A stretch of DNA of 64,000 bases, from assembly GCF_026745355.1 (NCBI RefSeq), contig NC_079210.1:6817972-6881971 (forward strand), written 5' to 3'. The notes beneath the pieces are model-generated. The model was not told the DNA's origin. It searched no databases and saw only the letters and a program-made list of their open reading frames with translations. How positions within the stretch are numbered: position 1 is the stretch's first letter; each line of letters starts with the position of its first letter. The stretch is from Beta vulgaris subsp. vulgaris. Its lineage: Eukaryota > Streptophyta > Magnoliopsida > Caryophyllales > Amaranthaceae. Of the stretch, positions 12,176 through 28,083 are shown piece by piece. The translations under genes and the position numbers were made by a program.

Positions 12176-12781
12176 GAAAATTCTGTTGTGCTCCCGGGAG
12201 CACGGTGCACACCATGCACCTAGTGATTTGTTCCATTTCCGATAAGTAAATGTTCTATTTCAACAAATGTTCATTTTAAGCATATTTTTCAGCAAAAAAG
12301 TATGTTCTAGTTTTTGTAAAAAATGTTCTATTTTCAATAAATAAATGTTATATTTCAACAAATGTTCGTTTTAAGCTTATTTTTCAGCAAAAAATTATGT
12401 TCTAGTTTTCGTAAAAGATGTTCTATTTTCAATAAACAAATGTTCTATTTCAACAAATGTTCGTTTTAAGCTTATTTTTCAGCAAAAAAATTATGTTCTA
12501 GTTTTCGTAAAAGATGTTCTATTTTCAATAAACAAATGTTCTATTTCAACAAATGTTCTATTTCAACAGTAAAATGTTCTTTTTCATAAATGAATTCTTG
12601 TAATGTTCCATTTCATCAATAAAATGTTCGTTTTCGTAAATGAATTTTGTAATGTTCCACTTCCACAGTAAAATGTTCGTTTTCGTATTCGTAAATGTTC
12701 GTTTTCGTATTCATAAATGTTCTATTTTGTATTGTGGGAGCACAATTCTCATTATGCTCCTGAGAGCACAATGCACGCATT
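12176..12781. mobile_element. Hairpin-ended non-coding element with internal tandem repeats
   Basis: Flanked by an 11-bp direct repeat GATTTTGGCCT at 12165-12175 and 12782-12792, suggesting a target duplication. Near the left end is a perfect 16-bp palindrome GTGCTCCCGGGAGCAC (12188-12203). Near the right end is a related imperfect palindrome TGCTCCTGAGAGCA (12755-12768). Each is followed by a GTGCAC/ATGCAC-rich stretch. The ends also carry an imperfect inverted match (GAAAATTCTGTTGTGCTCCC against GAGAATTGTGCTCCC). No reading frame; class unknown. Confidence 0.7.
12250..12560. repeat. Tandem repeat, unit about 95 bp, about 3.3 copies
   Basis: CAACAAATGTTC starts at 12261, 12356, 12451 and 12547, giving periods of 95, 95 and 96 bp. 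Each unit carries AAATGTTCNTTTTAAGC, a TTTTTCAGCAAAAA run and TATGTTCTAG. The TGTTCTATTT word continues irregularly to about 12725. Confidence 0.9.
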
Positions 12782-12944
12782 GATTTTGGCCTCCATAAGA
12801 GGTTAGGAGTCTCTCAAAAGGAGGTTAGGACTCTTAGCAGACCACCAATTATTGCTTGGTCTACACTGTATTCTTCATGTCCAGATTCTCCATTCAAATT
12901 ATATGTTACTTGGTCTTCATTTCATCTCTATCCATATCTGATAG

Positions 12945-13100
12945 TAGATATTAATCTAGCTTAAGTGGTAAAATCTTGTGGGATAGTACTCGAGAGTCGA
13001 GACCTAGGATCGAATCTCGTCTACATCACTACGCTTAGTTGTGTCGGAAACGAGTATCCAGGTTCGGCTGAAAAAGTTAAGAATCCATCCCATATACTAC
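12945..13100 (+). mobile_element. tRNA-derived SINE-like sequence
   Basis: TAGCTTAAGTGG at 12957-12968 fits the pol III A box and GATCGAATC at 13008-13016 fits the B box, at a spacing usual for a tRNA-derived promoter. The cloverleaf arms do not pair as in a working tRNA, so a SINE head is more likely. No poly(A) tail or duplication was recognised. Confidence 0.5.
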
Positions 13101-13569
13101 AACTCTACTAGAAGTGAAATGGAGTATGAACTGGAATTGAACCCAGAAATTCACAAGTAATCATTATAATAACCAATAAGCATTATACACCTTCGAATGC
13201 GATTATCTGCAACATTAAAAACCATAAAATTACATGATTCGATATACAGCATTTAGAATTATATATACACTGTATACATATCTTACGAGCTAAGATTGTT
13301 TTAGATATAGTAAAAGCTCAACAGAATTATAGTAAAAGCACCAGGATATACTGCAGTCTGTAAAGTGAAAGGCTAGCTAAGAATTAGTTTTAGATATAGC
13401 GGCTGATCAGAAGCTGATGATTTAAATGACCACACCACAACTAAAGGTGGCCGGCAGGCCGCAATCTCGAACCCAGTGATACAGAGAAAGCATGTGTTAG
13501 TTTTTCCAATCTTAACATTCACCCATATTAATTTTGGCTGTTTCTGCAACAACTTCAGAGACTAAGTAG

Positions 13570-13577
13570 TATAAATA
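13570..13577 (+). promoter_or_regulatory. TATA box of the beta-amylase gene
   Basis: TATAAATA is followed about 30 bp later by the likely start of a 5' UTR exon. That exon probably ends at 13681 before GTAAGA. A 5' UTR intron would then run to the AG at 14260-14261, with the second leader part at 14262-14286. Confidence 0.6.
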
Positions 13578-14286
13578 GGACGACTTGGAATGAAACAAAG
13601 AAACATAAGCAATAAACATTCAGGGGAACTTGCATTCTGAAACAGGGATACATTCAGCAGTAACTACGATTGGTGAAATTTGTAAGACTACTTTTTCATC
13701 TTCTTATGTTTATTGTATAAGTTTATCATGTTTTATAGCTAGTTTGATAACAATCATATGTTTTATAGCTAATAAATCATAATGCTAAACGAAGCATATA
13801 TTCTTGCTCTCTTGAATTTTGTGGTAAATTTATGCTTATGAAGGTTAAGTTGTTCATTTACCTTTCAACTGTTGCAATGGCCATGTTTTAAGCACTATAA
13901 ATATTGAAAAACACTCGAGGAAGTTAACTTACATAAGCTACCACAAAGCCAAGTTGCATGCTACATATGATTAGTAAATAGTGCATGGGTTGGTACTAAC
14001 AAGTAGCTAGTCATCATATCTCAAATCAACTTCTTACTGTTCATAATACCTCAAGTACCCTTGTCGGATCCTCAAAACTCTGACATGGTGTGGACACTCA
14101 ACACTTCATTCTGAGTCAAAATAATGGGCTAATTTTCATGAAATTGCGGAGTTGGATAATTGGATATGTATCTGAGTCCTAGTAAAAAAGGTTCTACTTT
14201 TTGTCCACTTCTAGTGAAGATGGCCTGCTGTTAACCTCTATTTCTGACAATATTAATGCAGGTCCTACCTAATTAAGCTCAGAGAT

Positions 14287-17380
<3,094 letters not shown>

Positions 17381-17608
17381 GAAGCTTCTACAATGAAGTG
17401 AAATAAAATCAAGGCAGTTGGGAAACATGCAACTGTAGTAAGATGTTTTTCAGTTTAAATTGCCAAAAATAAAGATACCCCAGATAGGCTAGTAATAAGG
17501 AATCACTGAAAGCTACTTGCTTTGTCGTGGGATCCTATCTGGATGACGTTTTTTTCTTTTTTCTTTTTTTTTTGGTTTTTGTTGATGTTCTGTTTTGTTT
17601 TTCAATAC

Positions 17609-17614
17609 AATAAA
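17609..17614 (+). terminator. Polyadenylation signal of the beta-amylase gene
   Basis: AATAAA lies about 230 bp after the stop codon, in a T-rich context with TGTAATGTAAG shortly downstream. Confidence 0.5.
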
Positions 17615-17862
17615 AGCTCATGTAATGTAAGAAAATTTCAAGAGTGCAATAAAATCTGAGAAGGATATATTATGCATCTGAAGAAATTTTGTTATTAACT
17701 GTATTTGTGTTGGTAAAGGAACATATTATGATTTTGTTTCTGATTAGGGAAAGATTGTATACAGTCCATATATGATGATTGATGAATGTGTTAGTGTTCA
17801 TACTCTAGGAATCCTAAGTAATCACAACCAAGTATATATATGCATCCAGTGAGAATGAATCC

Positions 17863-19646
17863 TTATATGAGAACATAATCTTATGTGAGAACATATTTAT
17901 GTTTAGAACATATACAACACTTTTTAGAACATATACAACATTTTTTCAGAACAATAATTTATAGAACATATGCTATGATTTTTAGAACATAAACACGTAT
18001 TTTTACATAAGAACCTAATCAACACATATACATATATTGATATATACATATTTTTAAATTTTTAAGCTTATGTCCTAAATTATTTCAAGTATGTTCTAAA
18101 ATTATTTTAAGTGTGTTCTAAGTTTTTCAAGTACTCTATGTTCTAAATTATTTTTAATATGTTCTACATTATTTTAAGTATGTTATACATGATTACAGAA
18201 CATCCTAAATTAATTTCAATAAAATTTTAGAGCATGTACACCATTTTGTGGAACATATGCACTATATCTCATATCATATATACTAACTTTTAGAACATAT
18301 ATAATACTACATAGGCTGTGAGGCAAACTCATCTTATCTCATCTTATCTTATTATAACAAGCTTTGCATTGCTACTTAGCAATAACTAATCATCATCATC
18401 TACCATATCAAATGATCAAAATTATATATCATCAACACAACTATAGCAATTATTTTAGAATACGAATTTTCAAAGTTTAGAACATGAAATAACAAATTTT
18501 AGAACATGAAATACAAATTTTTAAAGCATGAAATCCAATCTAAATAAAATCAAACTTCAAAAAAATTGATAAAGAATTTGTTAAACTTGGTAAGAACCTC
18601 TCTTGAATTCATGTCGATCACTTTGCTGATTTATATATGGAGAACTTTGTTGAATTATATCTTGAATTTGGTAGAGTTTATTTGAGGAGAGAGAATGGAT
18701 ATTCTTGAGTATGAAAATAGTCATCTTGAGAAAAGAGAACAAACATGAATTCACTCTAAATAAGTTGAATCTTTTATGAAAAATTTCATTGCACTTGTGA
18801 AAACTTTGATTGAAGTTGAACTTGGAGCTTCAACTAAGTCTACTTGAGGAAAGAAAATGGGTATTCTAAAGGAGAGATAATTAGTCTTTTAGAGGAGAGA
18901 GAGATGAAATAAATTCGTAATTAATGAATGCAAGCTAAAAAGATTGAATTTCAGAAAATTTAATGAAGAATTTAGAAATATTCGTGAAGATCTAGGTTGA
19001 ATTTGAGTTTGAAACTTTAATGGAGTCTATTTGAGAAGACGACATAATTTAGAACATATCACTTAATTTATAGAAGACTTGCTGTATAAGCACGTGATGC
19101 GTGCATCGACAATATTATGTACGAATAGGCATATATTTTTTTAATTTGAAATTATTTTGGTAGTGATTTAAATTATTGAGGTTTTTTTTGTAGATGTTAC
19201 TATCTTTTTGAACTAAAGGTGGTCGATTTTTAATTGTTAGAAAATTTTGGTCGAGATTTAATAATTCTTTGTCAGCGGCTTTAGTATGGTTCTTTAAAGA
19301 TTGTAGATGTTAATAAACCATATCGTTTAAACTTTGTAAATGCGAAGTATTATGTTGTCAGAATATATATATCACTAACGTTTTTTAAATTGAAGATTTT
19401 AATTAATTTTGTGAACTGATTGTGTCGATCTAGTCAAGTTATTAATGGTGATTGCATATTCCATTTTTGACTTATTCCATATGGCAAGTTGCATTGATTC
19501 TAATTTTTAAATTTTTTATAAAAAAATGTTGTTTTACGTTATTAGAGGGTATTTTAGTCATTTCAAATGGGGACACCATAGCTCCTCCCTTGGCTTATAT
19601 AATAGAGATAGGATGTGTTCTCACATAAGAAACTATTCTCATATAA
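17863..19646. mobile_element. 1.8-kb TIR element without coding capacity
   Basis: The left end TTATATGAGAACATAATC then TTATGTGAGAACA is mirrored at the right end, which read inward gives TTATATGAGAATAG then TTATGTGAGAACAC. The first 450 bp repeat the words TTTAGAACATAT and TATGTTCTAAA. No long reading frame exists. The end pattern (ATGAGAA, gap, TTAYRTGAGAA) is like that of the 263-bp element at 7526-7788. Its right end abuts the broken 3' end of the minus-strand LINE. No clear target duplication. Confidence 0.65.
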
Positions 19647-19649
19647 TGG

Positions 19650-22600
19650 AGGTGTTCTCACAACAGCCCCAACATCTCACCATTCCACTCTCTTTCTCTC
19701 CACAATTCTTTAACAACCCGAAGGGCCTCTTCCCCATCAATATGCCTCGAAATGATTTTAAAGCTAGGTAAATTTTTGCACCCAAGGATCTCGCTACCCA
19801 TATGCTTGTGGTTGCTCCATTTCCTAAGACTCTCCTAGAACCCTTTTCAATCACCTTCCTACCCCCAAAAATAGATCTCCAAGTAAAACTCATATTTGGT
19901 GTTTCTTTCGCCTCCCAAAAAAGAACATTTCGGAAAGTATTTGCCTTTGAGAACTTGAGCCATAAGCGAATCCTCACTCCACGCTTGTTTTGCAAGCATA
20001 GCTTGGTTGAACAACAACATATTCCTGAAACCCATACCCTCATCTTTCTTTGAGCCATACATTTTTCCCATGCCACCCAACATGTTTTCCTTTCCTCCCC
20101 TTTTTGGCCCCAAAAGAAGTGTCTATAAACTTTTTCAATTTCTTTCAAAATACTTAACGGAAGCATTGCATGACATAAGTAGGGATTGCTTGTGTCACTG
20201 ATTTGATAAGTATCTCTCTCCCTGCTTGTGATATATATTTTTCTTTCCACCCTTTAGATTTTTCCAAATTCGATCCTGAATAAGTTGGAACACTTGTTTC
20301 TTAAAGCTCCCAATATACGTCGGAAGGCCTAGATATTTGTCATGCCTATCGACAACCTCAAAAGATAACTTCATCTGAAGCAAATTTTTCTTCTCAAGCT
20401 CAATGTTTTGGCTAAAGGACACTTCTGACTTGTTCAGACCTGAAGCAGCTTCATAGGTAGATAGAACATCTAAAACATTTTCAGCTTCATCTTCACTAGC
20501 CCTTACCAACAACAGGCTATAATCTGCAAAAAAAAAAAAAATAGGTAGGAGATAGGATCAACTCTTCTTCCAATCTTAAGCCCGTGAATCTTCCCTTTCT
20601 TCTTGGAGTCTCGCAATAGGACCGAGAGCCCCTCCGCGCATATATGATGAATAGAAATGGGGACAAGGAGTCGCCTTGCCTGAGCCCCCTGCTTGGCTTG
20701 ACATTTCTCGAAGGCATTCCGTCTACAAGCACCTTAAACTCATCAGAACTAACACATTTCATGATGTTATTGACATAGGCCCCCAGAAAACCGAATTGCA
20801 ACATCATTTTCTTCAAATATTCTCATTCAACTCTGTCGTAAGCTTTGCTCATGTCCAGTTTGAGACCCAAACACCCTTTTTTGCCTGTTCTTTTTGTTTT
20901 CTCAGATAATGAAAACATTCATAGGCCACCAACACATTATCAATTATTAATCTTCTCGAGACAAATCCACTTTGAGCTTCATGGATAATATCAGGGAGAA
21001 TTAATTTTAATCTATAAGTGAGGACTTTAGATACCATATTATACAATACATTACACATACTTATTGGTCTAAATTCAATAGGAGACTCACATTTTTTCTT
21101 TTTTGGAATTAAAACTATATGAGTCTGATGGATAGAACCAATATTGTCATCATTATTTAAGATGTCTAACACTTTCTCAATAACATCCTTACCCACGACA
21201 TTCCAGAATTTTTGGAAAAAAATTGGCAGACATACCATCAGGGTCAGGCGCCTTTGTTGGGTGCATGCATTTGACCGATCGCATCATACACTTCTTTGCC
21301 AGTGAAAGGGGAAGCAAGAAGCTCGAACTGACTAGTAAAGACCCTAGCATCAACCTTCTCCATCACCTTCGAAGCTTCACCTTGATCACCCGCTGTTAAC
21401 AGTTCTTCAAAAAACGCAGCAAGGACTTCTGTAATCTGCTTCTCTCATCTTTAAATTCATTTCCCGCCACGTCCTTGATGCTAGCTATGTGATTTCTATC
21501 CTGTCTTTGTTTCACCTTAGCATGGAAGAAAGTTGTGTTTTTGTCACCATTTTTCAACCATTCTTGTCTGCTTCTTTGTTTCCAGTACATTTCCTCCCTA
21601 TTTTCTAGTTCATCCATCCTATCATCGAGAGTTTTCATCTGCACAATTAATCCTCAGTTTGTGCTTCACCCATGAGCATCTCCATTCTACTCCTATAATC
21701 CTTCAATTCTTTCATAAAATCTCCAAACTTATTTCTACACAAGCACTAAGACTTCTTGATGTATGGGCAATTTTTGAACACAAATCACCTTCTTTTTCCA
21801 CGCACTTCCTATAATATCTGCACAATTTTGGTCCTAGAGTCATTTCTTCAAATCTAAACAATCTGCATTTCCTTATTTTCTTTTGCACTTCAACATTACC
21901 ATTCAAGCACAACAGAATAAGGAGGTGATTTGACTTAAGCAGAACAGAATAAGGAGGTGATTTGACTTACATTTTGACAAATGAGTCACAAAAGAACCTG
22001 GGAAAAGATTTCTCCACGTTGGGGTTCCAAAAAATTTAATCAAGTCGTTCTTTTATATTGTTCTCCACACCTCTGTTATTAGTCCAGGTAAAGTCATTCC
22101 CCATCTAAGCTAAATCTTCAAAATTGCAAAAGCTAGCTGTTGTCTTAACACCTCCGCATCTTCAATACAGAAGTTAATGCCTCCTTGCTTCTCATGAGAC
22201 ATCATCATCAAGTTGAAATCCCCTCCACATAACCATGGCTCTTCTTGGTCTTCTCGGAGCTGCATCAAAAGCTGCCCCGTTTTGTGTTTTCGGTCATCTT
22301 CCGGGTAGCCATAAATACATGTAAAACGCCATCTTTCATGCTCCATATGATCAACCCACACATCGATATGATTATTAGAAAAAGACTTTGTGCTAATGTC
22401 CATCATATCACCCCCATAGAAGCGCCAAACCACCACGCCTACACCTTCCTTCCCCTACATAATCTATGGCCACCATTTTTTTAACTTCAATTTTTGTTTT
22501 ATTTTTTCCATCTCAAGAGCTTTTTGGGATTTTCATTGATCACCAAGAGCCCATGATGTGGGGCCCACCACTTGTTGAACAACAACTTCTATAACTCATT

Positions 22601-23900
22601 TTTTCGAAGACATAATGGTATCATTCTCCATATATATACTCACTCATGTCATGGTCCTTATCACTCTCTTTCCTTTTCCCACTTATCTGCTCATTCTTTC
22701 CGCTACTACTCCCTCCTTGTCCCCTGTTAACTCTCTTCCATTTCCCTTATTGTCTCCACACACCCCTTCCCTAACCTGGCGGCCTTCATTTACTACCAGG
22801 CTACACTCACTTCGCTCCCCTCCCAATTCCTCTTGTTATCCCTCAACCAGCTTCACTCCCATATCTTCATGAATTCCTAGTCCATATGTCAGCTTTTCCA
22901 CCTGCACTTCTCCATCCCCAGCTCAACAACTCCTAATTTATCCGTCACCTTTGTCAACGAAATCTCCTCCCTCCACTTCCCTTCACTCCTCTTCAGTTTT
23001 GTTACAAAAAAGCCTTTGCACAAATTGCCTTGTCCACAACCTTTTTCTCCGCATCAAATTCTACCAATCTTCCATGGAGAAGATTTTAACCACTCCCCAA
23101 AGTGATTCATCGGCTCTTCTACATCCCTATACTCTTCACAATCTTTGATGCCATGCCCCATCTTACCACAATAAAAACAATAGAGGCGAGGATGTTCATA
23201 TTTGACATCAAAAGACTCCTCCAAACCTCCCCTTAACTTGACTTTAACCACCTTTACAAGTGGTCTCCTCACATCTACCTTCACCCTAATTCGGATGGAC
23301 TTATCAATTCCTAACGATCTTGAATTATCCATCACGTTGGCCAAATTTAATCTACCCTTGACAGGAAGGTTGTAAATGCGTGCATCAAGTTTTCGAATGG
23401 CTTAACTTCTAGATCAATCTCGCTGAAGACCACAACATACCTATCGGAATGCCATGGTTGCTCATCAAGGACCCTTTGTTTATCAATCCAATGGTGGAAT
23501 TGAAACATGTATGTGTTTTGATCGATGATAATGATTTCCACACCATGTTTAGGGTTCCACACCTTTGTCATTGTATTTATAAAAGCGCTCACATTTATGT
23601 TTCGATCAGTCTAAATCTTCCCAACCAAACTTAATTCAATCCTTGCATCTTCATCATCTACCCCTTCCTCATCCCATTCAATTATTGTATCATTACTTTC
23701 TTCGTTACAAAACAATATCTCGGTATTATCTTTTTTTATTTTTCTCGCTAATTACCTTGTTTATTTCGCTACTCGCTTCTAGGCTCTCTTTCTGAGCGAT
23801 GGTAGCCTTCGCCAGATCCATCGAAGTCACCAATTCCTCCACCGAAGTTAAGAATGCCACCTTCCACCGAAGGAAAACCTAGTCAGGGGACTAAAACCTT
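19650..23900 (-). pseudogene. Decayed L1-type LINE (ORF1 and ORF2 remnants)
   Basis: Fragments in the right order on the minus strand. A probable ORF1 start near 23820 and a DUF4283-like gag piece at 23592-23347 (RVLDEQPWHSDRYVVVF) are followed by a CCHC knuckle at 23344-23054 (CFYCGKMGHGIKDC). An endonuclease piece lies at 22436-22110 (CIYGYPEDDRK, PWLCGGDFN) and a connector at 21912-21396 (KNGDKNTTFFH). RT pieces lie at 21238-20517 (EFRPISMCNV, GLRQGDSLSPFLF) and then 20512-20195. The catalytic FADD box reads FADY beside an A/T run near 20525. The RNase H end is missing. Many frameshifts and stops make it inactive. Bases 22500-23050 are the ORF1/ORF2 spacer. Confidence 0.88.
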
Positions 23901-24360
23901 ACCTTCCCAAGGAAATCTAGAGGGAACTTTTTCTGGGACTTAACAACCAGTTTTTTTAGAGGTGGATCCTTTTGTTTTTTGAGAGGTGGATCCTTTGGTT
24001 TTTCCTATACATTACCTAATTCATCTGTAATTGTCTCTCATCTCCTTAATATGTGCGCAAAAAGCAAATAAATTAACTAAAAAATAGAGAGATTATTAAG
24101 TTACCCCTAACATATTCTTTATCTTTCCTACCATAAGTGTGTGCATTTGCCAGTATACTCTTTTTGACCTCAAATTTTATTTATTACAAAAATTGTACCG
24201 ATTCAATATTAATAAAAGTATTAATTAAGACGAATTGAACAAGATCTCACATGACTATAATTTTTCTTATATATTATGAAAAATTTATAAGATTCTTAAT
24301 TGTGAATAGTGCCAAGATAAAAGTGAAAATAAAAAAAGGAAAAAAAAAGGTATTAACTAG

Positions 24361-25501
24361 TGATGAGTTTGAAAAGTAATGTTGCAAGTGCACGATGTCT
24401 GTTGTTAGCAGATACTAATCGATCCACAAGGAGATGATTTCTATAGATTAAAGTTCAACTATTTTAACTACTTCAAGGCGAAAAAGATATTGAAAATTAT
24501 TAATAGAGTAAAGAAGACTGAATTAAAGTAGTGATGTATTAATCAATAAAAGATCTACCATGCTTATACCAATCTAATGAGATAAATGACTCAACAATAC
24601 TTAGGTTTAGGGTAAAGCAATTAGATCAAAGGTTAATCCTACAATTGGATTTTAATACAGTCACTAACATAATCGGATTCACCAATTGTTCTAAGTATCT
24701 AGAAGTAAGATCTTTCAAGTCTAAAAATCAGTAGGCAAAGATAAACCATGATGTTGCACAATTATATGAATTAAACAATAATAACAAATAAGTTAAAATT
24801 ACTCTAATCAAAACTCAAATATCGAGGTGATTTATAATGGCAAAACCAAAGTATAAATATGGCATCTCTCACTCGATCCTAGAATTAAACTAATCACTCA
24901 TCGTAATAAAGAATAAACTCGTGATCAAAGTAAAGCAATCCATGAAATTGGACAAAATAGAGAAATAATACCGAGTAATCGAAGAACAATGGATAGCGAA
25001 ATCAAAATATGCACAAAAGCTAGAGTGAAAAGTAGAGTGTTTAATCTAATAAACTGATAATAAAGGATAGTTTAATCGTCATTACTATAAAAAACTATAT
25101 ATAACGTTGTGAAAACTACGAAAAAACACTAAAAAAATGACTTTCCAAGATTCCACCCGGTCAAGCACTTCACTTGACCAATCAGCCGGTCAACCCGCTC
25201 GGTCAGGCGCGCAAGCGATTTCTCGCTAAATCCTTCAGAGACTTCACCCTATCAACCAGGTGAATTTCATCCCACTAGGCGATCTTGGCCCCACAAAGCG
25301 ATTTCGCTCCGTATGGCTCTTTGATTTTCGCCCGCTTCTCTATTCTGACTTCAATATGTCTATCCTAAGCACTTGTCTTACTTCTTAGACTGTCTGTAGG
25401 CAAAAAAATAACTCGACTTGCTTTCCATAGCTAAATTAAGATCTTAAATACCTAAAATGCACAATAAAGAATAAAAAAGCATAAAGAAATCCAACAATAT
25501 C
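24361..25501 (-). mobile_element. Probable solo LTR of a gypsy-like retrotransposon
   Basis: Bounded by TGATGAGTTTG at 24361 and AATATCA at 25501 on the + strand. Read on the minus strand it starts TGATATTGTTGG. It contains CG-rich U3 blocks, a TATA stretch (GTTATATATAG, about 25098), and ends near a GGATCG...GTGCACTTGCAAC stretch like plant gypsy LTR 3' ends. No internal region is present on either side. The 5-bp flanks do not match, so the limits may be slightly wrong. Bases 23901-24360 contain no recognisable feature. Confidence 0.55.
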
Positions 25502-25685
25502 AAGAGTTTGTCTTGTAAGAGACCACCTATTTTTAAATTAAAATTAGGCAATGGTAAGCCCAATATTTAAAACAGATTTAGCTCAATAGTGACTATATTA
25601 ATTTCTTTTGGTGATTAGTTTAATCCATTTAGTGACTAAGTCTTATTTTTATATTAAAATTAAACCGTATCTTTTAAAAAAAAAA
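25502..25685. repeat. MITE-like repeat, copy 1 (second copy in FLA intron 1)
   Basis: Closely matches 43971-44152: both start with RTTTGTCTYGTAAGAGAC, share TTTTAAATTAAAATTARGCA and end in TATATTAAAATTA followed by an inverted TCTTTTA end. Inverted ends are of the TAAGAGACGG type. It lies between the solo LTR and the LINE target site. Confidence 0.65.
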
Positions 25686-26076
25686 TTGCTGTATCAAATC
25701 ATAGCAAACAATACTCTCAATTTGTTGAAGCACAGACACTCCTTTCTCAAAGATCTTTCTCTCACTAAAATCGAGAGTTCATCTCACTAAAACGTGAGTT
25801 ACCCCCAGCTGGCTTACAATTCCTTCAGCAAGGAATATTGACCTCAGTGGCTGGCGCTTTCTCATTGGGTGTCTCGCAGTTCACGACACCTGGATCTCCG
25901 CATGACTTGCACCTGGCTTTCCTTCGTGATGTGGTAATTTTGTTCTACTCTACTTTTCGCATGGTTTTTATTATCACAGTTCTTCATTTACTTGGATCCT
26001 TAAATTCACAGTTCCAAAAACAAAATAGTTTCTACTGTAGTTAATTCCACCCATAACGTATATATTCCCAACAAAC

Positions 26077-28083
26077 ATGACTTCTTCTGCTACTCACACA
26101 ACTCACACTGAAGACTTACCAGTTCGTTCTGTTCATAAACGAATGGGTATCTTCATCTCCAACCCGAATTCTCACCCTCCTCGCCTACCAAATATTGAAT
26201 GGACACATTCAGTTGTCGGGCGATTCTTTGATTTCGCACCCCCAAACACGAGTTTTATCACTAATATCGTCAATAACCACTGGATTACTAGAGGTTCTAT
26301 TCGGATTATTCGTATCGGAGATTACTTTATCTTTGAATGTCAAGATCCGCGTGATCGTGAGGCCATCCTTAACCGCCACACACACTGTTATCGACGGTAA
26401 GATTATCACGTTTCGCTCTAGTTTCGCAAATCAAGTTCCCTCTAGTATCAACTTCAGTTTAGCAACCATTTGGGTTAGAATTCATAACTTACCTTGGAGG
26501 TTTTTGGAGCACGATTGGACGACTCGGATTTTGTCCCATGTGGGAGTGGTGGAGGTTGTTGAGAATATTGGACATGGGTTGCCGCACGAAGCTTTTCTTC
26601 GTGCAAAAATACTAGTGGACTTAACAAGGCCTCTTATCCCAGGGTGTTTTTTTCTCTTGATGATGGTCAGGTAGTTTGGGTGTATTTTCGATATGAGGGC
26701 GTGTTCAGGTTCTGTAAACAGTGTGGGTGCGTCGGTCACCGCACGGCGCGTTGTCCCATGTCCGGGTATGATGCGCACCACCTTATTCATCGCCGGTTTT
26801 TGGATTTTGAGGATGACGGGTTAACTTTAATGTTTGGACCCCTTGAAACACAACTATACACCAACCTGATATAAGGTTTACCGGATAGGTTTGTGTATCG
26901 GAATGCGCGAGTGGATTTAACTAGGTTTGTACCTGCACATGATCCGTATGTTTTTGGTGCGAGGACTGACGATGTCCATGTCGTCGATTCCAGTTCCAGT
27001 TCGGGCGAGGGTGACGGGGAGTTTCACGGCCATGAGGGAGAGTCTGAACCACCTAACCTGCCATCCCAACCCAATAATCCCTCCTTTCATGAATCGGATG
27101 GCCACACCAACCCACCCATGACATACTCTAGGAGGTCAGCTGATAGTGTCAACCAGTCCACTACACCCCCTCATGAAGTGCTACTTTCCCCAGGACGCCG
27201 ATTTGGAACGGACGAGCTTACATATGGTCAAACTGGGCAAATTGAGCCACAGTCGAATGATGCGTTTCGGACGCCACATGATCCGCAGCCTTCTCCACAA
27301 TGTGTTAATGATAGTAATGTTGTTCCTAACCACAAGCCTCGGTCTTTTTTTCGTCACTTGGGTATCACTACGCGGCCACCACGACCATGTAGGGTCGTGC
27401 TTTCGATGGACTCACCATCAACTGCGCAACCACTGGGGGATGAGGTTAGGGAGCACCACTCTCCTCATTGCCCTGATCCTTCTCTTGCTCGCATGCATGC
27501 TGAAAATAATGGGACTTTGGAGGCCATAGTTCAGCAAGGTTGGTCTTCAAGTCGTTCCCCGGAACCACATGAACCAGGGAGTAGCACTCCTCCCTTGTTG
27601 TATCGAAGTGCCGAAATATATGCTACACACGAAAAAAAACGAAAATCTGAACCTTTACTTCGCAGTGCATCTTTAAATGCCCTAGAGGAATTCTGTGTTA
27701 CATCACCGTCACATGGAAAACGTGCTAAAAGGCAGCGCTTCGAACAATGGGAGGCAAAAGGTGGGTTCAATATGGCACAGTCTGTTGTCTGGGCTGGGTT
27801 GGGTACAAAGGCTTTCACAGACTTATCTATGGCTAGAGCCATGGATGTTGAACCGGGTGACGAGGTTATGTCGTATGTGTCCAAGAAACGAGTGGCCGCA
27901 ACCTCTCCACCAATGTCTGCGGGGACGTGGATATTCAAAAGACTCCGTGGCAATGACGATGCTTCTACGTCGTCACCAACTAATGCAGCTAATATGGAAC
28001 GACGTTTCTCTTTGAGGCTTAAATTGTCTGACGAGGGTTCTAGGGTTGTGCTTGACCCAGATCAGGCACCGACATCGCCATGA
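26077..28083 (+). pseudogene. LINE ORF1 (gag-like, zinc knuckle), interrupted
   Basis: Encodes a DUF4283-type domain (SIRIIRIGDYFIFECQDP, IWVRIHNLPWRFLEHDW) and a CCHC knuckle (CKQCGCVGHRTARC). A long Ser/Pro-rich C-terminal region follows (26893-28083). The frame is broken three times: in a CA run near 26385 (looks like a lost dinucleotide), in a T run near 26645 (looks like one lost T), and by an in-frame TAA at 26872-26874. After the TAA the same frame stays open for 400 codons. Breaks in CA and T runs could be slippage or assembly errors. Plant LINE ORF1 proteins bind RNA and chaperone insertion. Confidence 0.85.

Noticed and set aside
12250..12560. A CRISPR-like array
   Set aside because: The 95-bp units are contiguous tandem repeats without unique spacers, in plant nuclear DNA.
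12957..13016. A tRNA gene
   Set aside because: A and B boxes fit, but the arms do not form a cloverleaf, so it is listed as SINE-like.
17863..19646. A Helitron
   Set aside because: It has inverted ends at both sides and no CTRR end with hairpin.
22615..23148. Plus-strand Ser/Pro-rich frames
   Set aside because: They are antisense to the ORF1/ORF2 spacer and knuckle region of the minus-strand LINE.
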